Under the pieces are notes generated by a model, which was not told the origin of the DNA, did no database searches, and was given only the letters and a program-made list of their open reading frames with translations. From an uncultured Clostridia bacterium (GTDB lineage: Bacteria > Bacillota > Clostridia > Saccharofermentanales > Saccharofermentanaceae), in contig CAMYXF010000004.1 in the NCBI GenBank assembly GCA_947303185.1, positions 151,406-215,405 on the forward strand: a stretch of 64,000 nucleotides of DNA, in the 5' to 3' direction. Both the position numbers and the translations under genes were made by a program. Within the stretch, counting starts at the first letter, position 1. Each line of letters starts with the position of its first letter. Below, in pieces: positions 1 through 8,688 of this stretch.

Positions 1-3000
1 GTAGCAGTAACATTAACAGGATAAGCCGTGAAGTCAACGCTAATACCTGTTTCGGAACCATCGTTGTAAGGAATCGGGCTTTCAAACTTTCCGACGGCAC
101 CGCCGACATTATCGGTTCCCTCGATCACGATGGCACCGTCATCAGCGGCAAATCTTGAAGTTACATTGATATAACCCGTAAATCTTGCTCCGGCCGTTCT
201 GATAATACCAATAGCGCCTCCGACATTTGAACCGCTGCCTGTAATCTTTGTTCTCGGATTAAGATAAACATCGAGATCAATATCAATGTTCTTACCTGTA
301 GTGTTCTTATAAAACTTCATCGGCTCTGTACTGCCGTAGTCAGTGCCTGAAGCAGATAACAATCTTCCGATAACGCCTCCGACGTCATTCTGACCGGATA
401 CAACAACAGCAAGTCTGTCGAGGTCGGTCTGTGAAGAGACGGTGATTTCTACGGAATGTGTGTATTGCGAACGAAGAATACCGGCTACGCCGCCTACTCC
501 GTCTAATTCGCCTGTAATGGTTAATGTAGGATTGGTGCTTGAACCAATGAGCTTAATGTCTGCTGTAGAACCGTTATCAGCAACAGAAATGTCTCCGCCT
601 ACACCACCGACAAGATATTCTGAACCGTAAATTGTCGATGAACCGTATACGTATGTTTCAAGCGTAGCTGTATTGCGGAAATATAAACATCTTCCGATGG
701 CACCGCCGACAAATGATTTACCGGTAATCGTGGCGCCATTTAAAACAGAAGTAATCGTTCCGTACTGGTTCTTAGGATTGCATCCGACTGCACCGCCGAC
801 AAAATAGCCGCCGGTAATCGTACCGTGGTTTTCAGCATAAACTGTTCCGCTGTTTACAGGTGAGCTTCCGAGCGCACCGCCGACACGGTGAGGTCCGGTG
901 ATCGTTCCGAAATTGACTACATAGATCCATGAATCTGCAGGCAGCTTGCAGTTGTCATTGGCATTTTCAGCCATACCGCCGATAGCACCGCCTGTTCCGT
1001 TGGTACCTGTGATGTTATCACCGTATCCGGTTATCTCTGAACCAGAACCGTTAAAAGCCCTGATAATGAAAGGATTATTGCTCCTTGTTGAGCCGCCGAT
1101 AGCACCACCGGCACCGGTAGCATCACCGTTACCTCTTGCGCGGATCGCACCGTAATTTACGATATTGATCGCAACAGTACGAGCAATGGTTGTCTGGTAT
1201 GATTCAAACTTACCTATAGCACCACCGGTGCATGTTGCACCAACAGATGAATTGACTCCTCCGATTACAGATCCGGCATTGTTTGTACAGTCAAGATAAA
1301 TTGCCTTAACTACGCTGTTGTTAGTTGTGCCGCTCGATTTACCGAACTCTTTACCGATAGCACCGCCGGTATGTGAATAACTTGTACCTGTATATCCGGA
1401 TATGATCTTTCCGGAAATGTTCGTTCTGATGGCCAGATAATCACCGGCGCAGTTATAAAGGCAAGCGATTGCGCCTGCTGAAGTAGCATCGTTTTCACCA
1501 CCTACGAGATTTGCGATAAGGCCGCTTGAAGGCAGATCAACGACAATATTAAAGTCTGAATCAGGAAGAGCATCAAATTCATTGCCTGTCATCGAATACT
1601 GATTTGCGACACCGGTGAAATAACGCTTAGCATTAGCACCGCCGTCAAAATATCCGATCGCGCCTGCTGCTCTGTTTTTCGAAATAACTGCACAGGAACA
1701 AGCATACTCTGTTCCCTGAATCTTAATTGCAGGAAGATCAAATTCGCTCTTGCCTACAGAAGAACCGTCAACAACAAGTCTTGCACCAACGCCTGAATCG
1801 TTGTATCCGATGATTCCGCCTGTACTCTTCGCGCCGACTGCAGCAAATGATCCGCAGACTTCGATGACACCATAAGTTGAGATGACGCCTTCGGATCTAT
1901 CGGTATTCTTTCCGATAACGCCGCCTACGTCGGTGTATGTCTCACTGTACTTCCAGTATCCGCCTGACATTACAACACTGTTGCTGACTCTGACTGTATT
2001 CTTGTTATCAGCAGTCTCTGTTGAAGATCCAATCGTTCCCTTGTTGTGTCCGATAAGTGTTCCGACAGGGTTCTTATTAAGTGCTGCAGTAGCAGACCCT
2101 ACTTCAACCGCAGAATCAGAATTGATATACGAATAATCAGAAGTTGTTCCGTCAGCAACATCAATCAGCACATTGCTGATGCTGTTCGCATAGAGATTAT
2201 AGATAGTACCGGAGTTGCTGCAGATGATTCCGTAACCGGTATCTGTACCATTGATGAAGGATGCCTTTCTGAGCTGGATGTTATTGATCGAATATACTCT
2301 TCTGTTCAGATCGGAAATTGAAGTCAGCGTAGCATTAGACTGCAACGAGTTGATTGCAGGGAAAGCAACGACGCGTAAAGATCCGTCGCTTTCAACAGGT
2401 GTCTTAGAACCATTATTTGTAAATACGCGGACTTCACTCGCATATTTATCATTTGTATCTTCTCCATCTTTATAAGTCTCATGGTAATACCAGTTGATAT
2501 CCGAAACGATTCTGTATGTAACCAGGTCATTGGTTGTCAGGATTCCGATGTTATAAAGATGTCTGCAGTTTGTGAGCACTGCCGACTTATCGGTATTTCC
2601 CCAGATCGTTCCGCCGATGTAATATGGTTTGCCGGAAGGATCCTTGGTATTCTCATAGACCTTATCACCGAAGTAAGTATTAACTACGGCTCTGCCTGTG
2701 ATGATATATTCATCATATGTCGTGGTGTCATCTTCACCGTCGAATTTTCCGCAATGCTCTTTTACCTGATAGCAGTACTTGAGCTCGCCTTCACGCATTC
2801 CGGCACCTTCGAAATAAACCGGATCGTTAATGGCTCTTGCAGCATATGTCTCATACAGATCAGTCTTAGCCTGGGTTACGCCGTTGTTGTCAGTGTAATT
2901 CCATGTTGATTTGCTTCCGAGAATTGCACAGATGTTTTTCGGAGTTGTGTTACCGAATAATCTTGCGCTGCCGTAATAAGTCTTGTAAATATTCGATTTG

Positions 3001-4271
3001 CCATCTTCGTAAGCTGCTTTTGTACGAACCCTGATGGAATCCAGAGCGAGGCTGTATTCGTAGTAACCGATTTCCTTGGCTGCAGGAACACCTGTTCTCG
3101 GGTCGCCGGTAACAAGAGTTCTTGTAATTGGGAAAGTGTAAGTTCTGCACTTTGAAGAATCAGGAACAGTTCCATCTTTATAAGTGTTAACATAACTTCC
3201 GCGGATAACCGTAAGAGTAATAAATCCGGACTGAGACTTTCTTGTAATGTTGTTTCCGTCGATTACTTCATAAGTTATATATTCTTGTCCGTACTCAACA
3301 CTATCAAGAGCATCCTCATTGACAAGGATCTCAAACTTACTATTGTCATCACCATCAACGTCGATGATGTAGATATAGAGATTCTCATCGTGATCGGATT
3401 TTAATGTGTATTGATATGTATAGTTTTCGTCATCTGCTCTTTCAGGATCTCTGTCTTCATCGAAAACTGCCCATGACACATCCAGTGTCTCGGCATTTCT
3501 CATGTTGAAGAGATATCCCTTTGCCTGTCTGTCACCTTCGACCGGTCCTACAACGTGACCTTCGAGTTCATAGTCAGAGTCCCAAGGAAGTGTAACTGCA
3601 GAAACAACATTTACGTCGCTGTCAGAACCAGCGTAGTAACCTACAAGGCTAGTCGAACGGCAATAGCTCTCACTTCTGTTAGGAAGACCGTCAGTAGATC
3701 CGCCAAGACATGTCTGATCCCAGCCGCCTGTCTCAGAATCGTTCTCTGCGCTGAAGAAAGCAGATTTAACATTTGCTGAATAACTCAGGTGACCATTATC
3801 TTTCGTAATGCAGATATCAAACTCGACAGAAAGCGTTCCGCCGAAGATCGTCGGGTAATAGAGATATGGTGATAAGAAATCATATAGATACTTATCCTGA
3901 ACTCCGCCCGGTGTCTGGTGATTATATGTAAGGCTTACTGTCTTATGCTGTGAGAAGTTGGTCTCAGTCTCAGATGTGAAGTCTACATCTGATGCATCGA
4001 ATCCGGGAAGATCAAGTATCCAGCGCTCAATGGTGCCGTTAGCCATCTTATTGGACAAAGCAGTCTGTGCAGTCTGGTATACGGAGATAGCGCTCTGATA
4101 GTTCTTATCGTACTTGGCCTTCTTGATGTAGCCTAAAGCTGTAGCTACTCCTGCAGCGGCAAGGATGGCGATGATGACAAGGATTACGATAAGCTCAACC
4201 AGCGTAAAGCCGTGGTGCTTTCTACCACGTCTTCCGAAGTTTGATCTGTTTGTCGTTCTTAATCCTGCCAT
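1..4271 (-). CDS. Giant prepilin with GLUG-like repeats, partial (C-terminus beyond left edge)
   Basis: This reading frame runs unbroken from an ATG at 4271 to the left edge: 1,423 codons with no stop reached. An AGGAGG-like site (CGGAGGATGA) precedes the ATG. The N-terminus is a classic type IV prepilin: a basic 21-residue leader ending in KHHG, then FTLVELIVILVIIAILAAA, with cleavage expected between G and F and Glu at mature position 5. About 650 residues of unique sequence follow. From roughly residue 700 onward there are about 17 degenerate repeats built on GGAIG, GGVIG or GGAVG, resembling the GLUG motif of bacterial adhesins. The gene is divergent from the pilus assembly operon, so it is probably a substrate of that machine, acting as a tip or minor pilin adhesin. 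Ordinary pilins are 100-200 residues, so its size is exceptional. The adhesin role is inference. Confidence 0.85.
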   Translation of the reverse strand, partial: MAGLRTTNRSNFGRRGRKHHGFTLVELIVILVIIAILAAAGVATALGYIKKAKYDKNYQSAISVYQTAQTALSNKMANGTIERWILDLPGFDASDVDFTSETETNFSQHKTVSLTYNHQTPGGVQDKYLYDFLSPYLYYPTIFGGTLSVEFDICITKDNGHLSYSANVKSAFFSAENDSETGGWDQTCLGGSTDGLPNRSESYCRSTSLVGYYAGSDSDVNVVSAVTLPWDSDYELEGHVVGPVEGDRQAKGYLFNMRNAETLDVSWAVFDEDRDPERADDENYTYQYTLKSDHDENLYIYIIDVDGDDNSKFEILVNEDALDSVEYGQEYITYEVIDGNNITRKSQSGFITLTVIRGSYVNTYKDGTVPDSSKCRTYTFPITRTLVTGDPRTGVPAAKEIGYYEYSLALDSIRVRTKAAYEDGKSNIYKTYYGSARLFGNTTPKNICAILGSKSTWNYTDNNGVTQAKTDLYETYAARAINDPVYFEGAGMREGELKYCYQVKEHCGKFDGEDDTTTYDEYIITGRAVVNTYFGDKVYENTKDPSGKPYYIGGTIWGNTDKSAVLTNCRHLYNIGILTTNDLVTYRIVSDINWYYHETYKDGEDTNDKYASEVRVFTNNGSKTPVESDGSLRVVAFPAINSLQSNATLTSISDLNRRVYSINNIQLRKASFINGTDTGYGIICSNSGTIYNLYANSISNVLIDVADGTTSDYSYINSDSAVEVGSATAALNKNPVGTLIGHNKGTIGSSTETADNKNTVRVSNSVVMSGGYWKYSETYTDVGGVIGKNTDRSEGVISTYGVIEVCGSFAAVGAKSTGGIIGYNDSGVGARLVVDGSSVGKSEFDLPAIKIQGTEYACSCAVISKNRAAGAIGYFDGGANAKRYFTGVANQYSMTGNEFDALPDSDFNIVVDLPSSGLIANLVGGENDATSAGAIACLYNCAGDYLAIRTNISGKIISGYTGTSYSHTGGAIGKEFGKSSGTTNNSVVKAIYLDCTNNAGSVIGGVNSSVGATCTGGAIGKFESYQTTIARTVAINIVNYGAIRARGNGDATGAGGAIGGSTRSNNPFIIRAFNGSGSEITGYGDNITGTNGTGGAIGGMAENANDNCKLPADSWIYVVNFGTITGPHRVGGALGSSPVNSGTVYAENHGTITGGYFVGGAVGCNPKNQYGTITSVLNGATITGKSFVGGAIGRCLYFRNTATLETYVYGSSTIYGSEYLVGGVGGDISVADNGSTADIKLIGSSTNPTLTITGELDGVGGVAGILRSQYTHSVEITVSSQTDLDRLAVVVSGQNDVGGVIGRLLSASGTDYGSTEPMKFYKNTTGKNIDIDLDVYLNPRTKITGSGSNVGGAIGIIRTAGARFTGYINVTSRFAADDGAIVIEGTDNVGGAVGKFESPIPYNDGSETGISVDFTAYPVNVTA

Positions 4272-4693
4272 TCATCCTCCGTGTAGCTGTTAGAGCCGAC
4301 AGTTATAGCAAATATATTTTATTAAATTATAAGATTTGGACTGCCAATATTCAAATAATGCAATGTTAATCTTTTGTTTCAGGTATGTGGTACTTTTGTA
4401 AAATCCTGATTTCGAAGACCATTTTTCGCAGTGTAACAATGTTACAAAATGTGCATTTTTGAGCATTGCTCACACTGATCTGTTCGATAAAAACCTGCCC
4501 TTCCAAAATTTTAAAATTCTTTTGAGCAATTTTTTGTTTCAATGTCTGAATGTTGTGAAATTTTAAAGGAAAATCCGTCCTGAAACAGTCCTGATTAATA
4601 AACTATGACTATGCTGTAACAATTTATTTTATTAACTGTCCTTAACATTTTTTCGTGCTAAAATTATTTTAACTTATTAGGAGGATGCCCCAC
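4272..4693. promoter_or_regulatory. Divergent intergenic region between giant prepilin and pilus operon
   Basis: These 422 bases separate two divergent pilus transcription units and must hold both promoters. The DNA is AT-rich. It contains the palindrome GTGTAACAATGTTACA at 4431-4446, which recurs three more times in the window. A TAAAAT element near 4659 lies upstream of the AGGAGG at 4679-4684 and could be a -10 box for the plus-strand operon, but no convincing -35 pairs with it. No riboswitch fold was recognised. Confidence 0.4.
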
Positions 4694-5188
4694 GTGTCGG
4701 ACAGCAATTCCAACCAGGTACATGTTGAAGGAACGCAGTTTTACAAGCGCAGCAACATTGCGGATGTATTCCGTATCGTAGTAATCACGCTTGTAGTATT
4801 TGTCTGTCTGGCATTCCTTATTCTCTGGTTTGCGATCGATTCCGGTGCAAGAAGAGCTTACAAAGAGGCACGCGACGTTCGTAAAGCTCTGAGAGCCGTA
4901 GGTACTGAATACTATGGCGAAGCATCTTCCATCTATGATCCCCACAGCAGTACAGGTCTTGCTGAAGGTGCAGCTGAAAGAATAGCTGCTCTCTCCCAGC
5001 GCGACGGAGATGTCACCCTGTATGAATGGGACGCTGCAACAAACGGCCCTATAAGTTTTGAATACCATACCGGTCTTTACCGCGTTGTTTATATCGATAC
5101 AGGTTACGAGAACGGAATACAGCCGGGCGTTGAAGGCGATTTTAAAGTGTATTACTCATTCGAACTTCTTAAATATGAAGCCGAATAA
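4694..5188 (+). CDS. Pilin-like single-pass membrane protein, first gene of pilus operon
   Basis: I do not recognise the family. The protein has one N-terminal membrane segment (about residues 24-48, IVVITLVVFVCLAFLILWFAI) followed by an amphipathic helix and a small globular part, the general shape of a pilin or pseudopilin. It lacks the G/FTLxE processing motif, so the prepilin peptidase would not cleave it in the usual way. I chose the GTG at 4694 because AGGAGG at 4679-4684 lies 9 nt upstream; the in-frame ATG at 4685 directly abuts that site and is unlikely to be used. It is 28 bp upstream of the PilC gene and probably co-transcribed. A structural or assembly role in the pilus is inferred from position. 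Confidence 0.7.
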   Translation: MSDSNSNQVHVEGTQFYKRSNIADVFRIVVITLVVFVCLAFLILWFAIDSGARRAYKEARDVRKALRAVGTEYYGEASSIYDPHSSTGLAEGAAERIAALSQRDGDVTLYEWDAATNGPISFEYHTGLYRVVYIDTGYENGIQPGVEGDFKVYYSFELLKYEAE

Positions 5189-5216
5189 ATAAGGATTTAA
5201 GAAAGGGACTCCAGTT

Positions 5217-6413
5217 ATGCCGGAATACAGATACCAGGCACAGGACAGTAAAGGCAAGATCGTTAAGGGTAAGGCTGACGCCTTTGATGAAGCTGATCTG
5301 CAGAAAAGATTCCATGACTCGGGACTCCTTCTTTTGGAGGCCAAGCCGATCATAAAGCAGATGGCATTAAAGCCCTTGAAGAAGCCCAGACTTGCGGATT
5401 TCTGCCGCCAGTTAGGCACGCTCATCAAGGCCGGTGTCGTTTTGATCAAAGCTATTGAGATCATCGCAAACGACGAATCCATTACCGATTACGAAAGACA
5501 GCTTTACTTAAGACTCCGCGACCGTATCGTCCAGGGTGTCTCTCTTTCTACTGTTATGGAAGAACTTGAACCTGCATTCCCTCCCCTCCTCATCTTCATG
5601 ATCAGGGCGGCAGAGACTTCAGGTACTCTCGATACTACATGCCTGAGACTTGCTGAACAGTACACAAGCGAAGCACAGCTTGAGCAGACAGCAAAGAATT
5701 CACTTACATATCCGAAGATCTTGAGCGCACTCATCGTAGTCGTTGTAGCTATTCTTTTCGGATATGTACTTCCTCAGTTTGAAGATATCTTCGCTACACT
5801 TCCGGAGCTTCCTCTTCCTACAAGGATCCTCATGTCCATTTCCGACTTTGTCGCCAACAAGTGGTATGTTCTGGCAGTAGTCATTGTTCTGGCGATCATT
5901 TTCGGAAAGATGATAGTAAAGATCCCTGCAGTCAGGATGCTCATCGACCGCATCAAAGTCATGGGCAAATGGGGCAAGCTTACAAAGATCATCTATTCAG
6001 GAAGATTTGCTCGTACTATGAGTTCTCTATACTCTGCAGGCATCCCGATCCACAGCTGCATCGAGATCGCAAAGAGTACTATCGGAAACAAATACATCGA
6101 AGCACAGTTTGTTGAAGTCGAAAAGAAGGTTGCAGGCGGTATGCCTCTTTCTGCAGCCCTCGTCGAAGTTGACGGATTCGTACAAAAGCTCCCTGCCACC
6201 ATCAAGGTCGGCGAAGAAACGGGTATGCTCGGGAACATGCTTGAATCCGTTGCAAATGACCTCGACTTCTATTCAAAGCAGGCTCTGCTCAAATTGACAT
6301 CATACATTGAACCGGTAATGATCGTAGTCATGGCTGTAGTCGTAGGCTTCATCATGGTCTCCATCATTTATCCGATATACCAGTCTTATCAGACGATCGG
6401 CGCAGGATCGTAA
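5217..6413 (+). CDS. pilC: Type IV pilus inner-membrane platform protein PilC/GspF family
   Basis: PilC/GspF proteins form the membrane platform on which the assembly ATPase works. The 398-residue length fits the family. The N-terminus MPEYRYQAQDSKGKIVKGKADA is the typical start, followed by two copies of the T2SSF domain (about residues 58-185 and 260-385). Each ends in hydrophobic segments, e.g. ILSALIVVVVAILFGYVLP and IVVMAVVVGFIMVSIIYPIY. The motif GMPLSAALVE and the segment ATIKVGEETGMLGNML are typical of the second domain. It lies 33 bp upstream of the PilM-PilN gene, inside the operon. Confidence 0.95.
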   Translation: MPEYRYQAQDSKGKIVKGKADAFDEADLQKRFHDSGLLLLEAKPIIKQMALKPLKKPRLADFCRQLGTLIKAGVVLIKAIEIIANDESITDYERQLYLRLRDRIVQGVSLSTVMEELEPAFPPLLIFMIRAAETSGTLDTTCLRLAEQYTSEAQLEQTAKNSLTYPKILSALIVVVVAILFGYVLPQFEDIFATLPELPLPTRILMSISDFVANKWYVLAVVIVLAIIFGKMIVKIPAVRMLIDRIKVMGKWGKLTKIIYSGRFARTMSSLYSAGIPIHSCIEIAKSTIGNKYIEAQFVEVEKKVAGGMPLSAALVEVDGFVQKLPATIKVGEETGMLGNMLESVANDLDFYSKQALLKLTSYIEPVMIVVMAVVVGFIMVSIIYPIYQSYQTIGAGS

Positions 6414-6446
6414 GATCAGGACAGTAAACGAAAGGAAACAAAGCAA

Positions 6447-7928
6447 ATGTCTGAAGTAGTATTTCTGTCGAATACCAACATCCAGATCGCGTCAGGTTCT
6501 GCTGCCGGCGACGGCGTCAGAGTATCGAAGCTGATTTCTTCCCCGCTTCCGGAAGGCGCCGTACTTAACGGTGTCGTAATGGATCCGGATATGGTGGTCG
6601 AGGCCATCAAGCTCGCTTGGCAGGCAAATAAGCTCCCCAAGTCAGAGGTTACCCTCATCATCAACAGCCCCCAGCTCCGTGCAAACAGAGTTGATGCGCC
6701 GCTTCTTGCTGATAAAAAGACAACCGAATTCATCGAGCGTGAGACACGTGATTCTGAATACGGCAGATTCCAGAATCCTATCACCGGTTGGTATGTTGTA
6801 GGCAAAGACGCAAAAGCAAAGACACAGAAAGTCGTTTACGAGACAGCCGAGATCGACTTCGTAAATAAGTATGTTGATATCTTCGGAAAAGCAGGACTTA
6901 AGTTAAAGACCATTCACAACGGCGTACAGCTTGCTACCGAGTATTTCACAAAGCAGGCAGCCGGCAAGACAGTCCTTTACATGATCCTTGACGGCAAGTC
7001 ACTTGTTACCATCTTCTTTGCAGAAGGCAAATACTACTACGACTCAACATCACGTGTTTTCGCACAGCCCGGAACACCTGAGTTCGCACGAGAGATCTAC
7101 GCTTCAATCTCTTCAATCAGACAGTTCATTTCAGCCCAGCACCTCACAGAAACAGTTAAGGACATCATGTTCTGCGGTCTGGCTTATTCACACGTTAACC
7201 AACTGGCAAACGACATATTGAATCTCGACAGTACGGTTGATATCTCGATTGCTCAGCCGCCTCAGGGAACATCGGTCGGTTCTGACCAGGCACAGTTCCC
7301 CTTCTTCGTTTATCCTATCGCAGGTCTGCGCAAGATAGACGAGAGAATGCCGATTCTCAAGAATACAAAGCAGGCCAGCAAGAAGAAGAAAGAAAAGAGC
7401 TTCATGGCAAGCCTCATCGTTCCCTTCATTCTTGTTCTTGCAGTTGCGCTTATCGGATATGGCGTATGCCTTACGCTCAAGATGAAGAAACAGGCTGAAC
7501 TCGAAGATCTCGAGAAATACATCAATAACCAGACCGTTGTCGACCAGATTGCCGAGTACGACGCAATGTACGAGAACATGGCCGAGATGGGAAGGATCCA
7601 GGGCGGCGTGGATATCCTCATGGATGACCTCAACTCCTACCCTGTTCCTGATTCTTCGATCAACGAATCCATTCTTGAAGCAGCAAAGAAACACGACGTT
7701 TCTGTTGATTTCAATTCTTACAGCTCTTCAACAGGTGTCTTCAGCATCACCGCTTCTTCTCCTGAAGTTGAAGATATCAACCAGTTCATCGCTGACCTCA
7801 TGGCAATGGACATTTTCGAGAACGTCAACTACACAGGTTACTCTTTATCTTCCGACGGAAAGAGTTGGCAGATCAATGTTGTTTGTACTCTTGCAGGAAG
7901 AGAACCTGCTGCAGAGGAGGTGAACTGA
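6447..7928 (+). CDS. PilM-PilN fusion, pilus alignment subcomplex protein
   Basis: The 493-residue protein has two parts. Residues 1-300 read as a PilM-like actin-fold cytoplasmic domain (e.g. AEIDFVNKYVDIFGKAGLKLKTIHNGVQ, LYMILDGKSLVTIFF). A basic stretch KKKKEK then precedes a single membrane helix at about 321-344. Residues 345-493 form a coiled-coil and small alpha/beta domain like the extracytoplasmic part of PilN. In most type IV pilus systems PilM and PilN are separate, and PilM grips the PilN N-terminal tail, so the fusion makes that contact covalent. The start has an AAAGGA site 11 nt upstream. It is followed 1 bp later by the PilO-like gene. The domain assignment rests on order in the operon and topology; the PilM part is diverged. 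Confidence 0.75.
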   Translation: MSEVVFLSNTNIQIASGSAAGDGVRVSKLISSPLPEGAVLNGVVMDPDMVVEAIKLAWQANKLPKSEVTLIINSPQLRANRVDAPLLADKKTTEFIERETRDSEYGRFQNPITGWYVVGKDAKAKTQKVVYETAEIDFVNKYVDIFGKAGLKLKTIHNGVQLATEYFTKQAAGKTVLYMILDGKSLVTIFFAEGKYYYDSTSRVFAQPGTPEFAREIYASISSIRQFISAQHLTETVKDIMFCGLAYSHVNQLANDILNLDSTVDISIAQPPQGTSVGSDQAQFPFFVYPIAGLRKIDERMPILKNTKQASKKKKEKSFMASLIVPFILVLAVALIGYGVCLTLKMKKQAELEDLEKYINNQTVVDQIAEYDAMYENMAEMGRIQGGVDILMDDLNSYPVPDSSINESILEAAKKHDVSVDFNSYSSSTGVFSITASSPEVEDINQFIADLMAMDIFENVNYTGYSLSSDGKSWQINVVCTLAGREPAAEEVN

Positions 7929-7929
7929 T

Positions 7930-8685
7930 ATGGCTTTACAGACCAATCTCAACGAAAAAGATAAGAAGACTATTGCAGTAGTTCTTTTCGCAGCCCTGAT
8001 ATTTGCTATTGTATGGTTCCTCATCAGACCTACGGTAACTTCCATCACGACAACAAGCGATAAGATCGAGCAGGCTGAGATTACAAAGACACAGTACCAG
8101 AACAAGATCATGTATCTTTCAAGTTCTGAGGCACTTTATGAAAAAGCAGTAACTGATCTTAATGAATCCACAGCTGATTTCTATCCTGTAATGGACAGCT
8201 CTGAGATCGACCGCATGGTTACTTCTTATGTCCTTAACTCAGGTCTCTTCTCTGAGAGCCTCAGCATCAAGATGCCTGACGGTAATGTTGAAGAACGTCC
8301 TTATGCTTATTCAAAGATCACGAGCAGTCATTCAACATCTTCTGTTACTACCAACAATAACGGTGCTGAAACACTTCTTGCACCTTATGACAGCGCTAGA
8401 AACAATACTAATTCCACATCTTCTTCCGGCGTCCAGTGTGTCGGCCTCTCAATCACAATGACAGGTTCACAGGCAGCATGCCAGGCCATGATCGATGACC
8501 TCTGCACCAAGCCTGCAGTACGCATCACAGGATTTTCATGGGAGAAGCTCGATCCGGTTGAGCGTCTTAATCCGACGACCGGTGTATATGAATACGTTGA
8601 CTCCGGAAAAGTAAGACTCGTACTTAATGTCAATCTCTATATGGCAGACTTTGCCGATTATGAAGTTGCCGGAGTGGAGGGTTAA
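7930..8685 (+). CDS. PilO-like pilus alignment protein
   Basis: The 251-residue protein has one N-terminal membrane helix (about residues 14-34, TIAVVLFAALIFAIVWFLI), then a helical stretch (SDKIEQAEITKTQYQNKIMYL) and an extracytoplasmic domain. This is the PilO plan. It directly follows the PilM-PilN fusion, where pilO is expected, with its start 1 bp after that stop codon and GAGGAGGTGAACTGAT as ribosome binding site. The central region is rich in Ser, Thr and Asn, suggesting a linker exposed outside. Sequence similarity to well-known PilO cannot be judged by eye, so the call leans on gene order and topology. Confidence 0.7.
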   Translation: MALQTNLNEKDKKTIAVVLFAALIFAIVWFLIRPTVTSITTTSDKIEQAEITKTQYQNKIMYLSSSEALYEKAVTDLNESTADFYPVMDSSEIDRMVTSYVLNSGLFSESLSIKMPDGNVEERPYAYSKITSSHSTSSVTTNNNGAETLLAPYDSARNNTNSTSSSGVQCVGLSITMTGSQAACQAMIDDLCTKPAVRITGFSWEKLDPVERLNPTTGVYEYVDSGKVRLVLNVNLYMADFADYEVAGVEG

Positions 8686-8688
8686 TCT

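Noticed and set aside
442..3779. Small open frames on both strands across the left 4 kb
   Set aside because: They are shadows of the single long minus-strand prepilin frame, which is open throughout and has consistent repeats.
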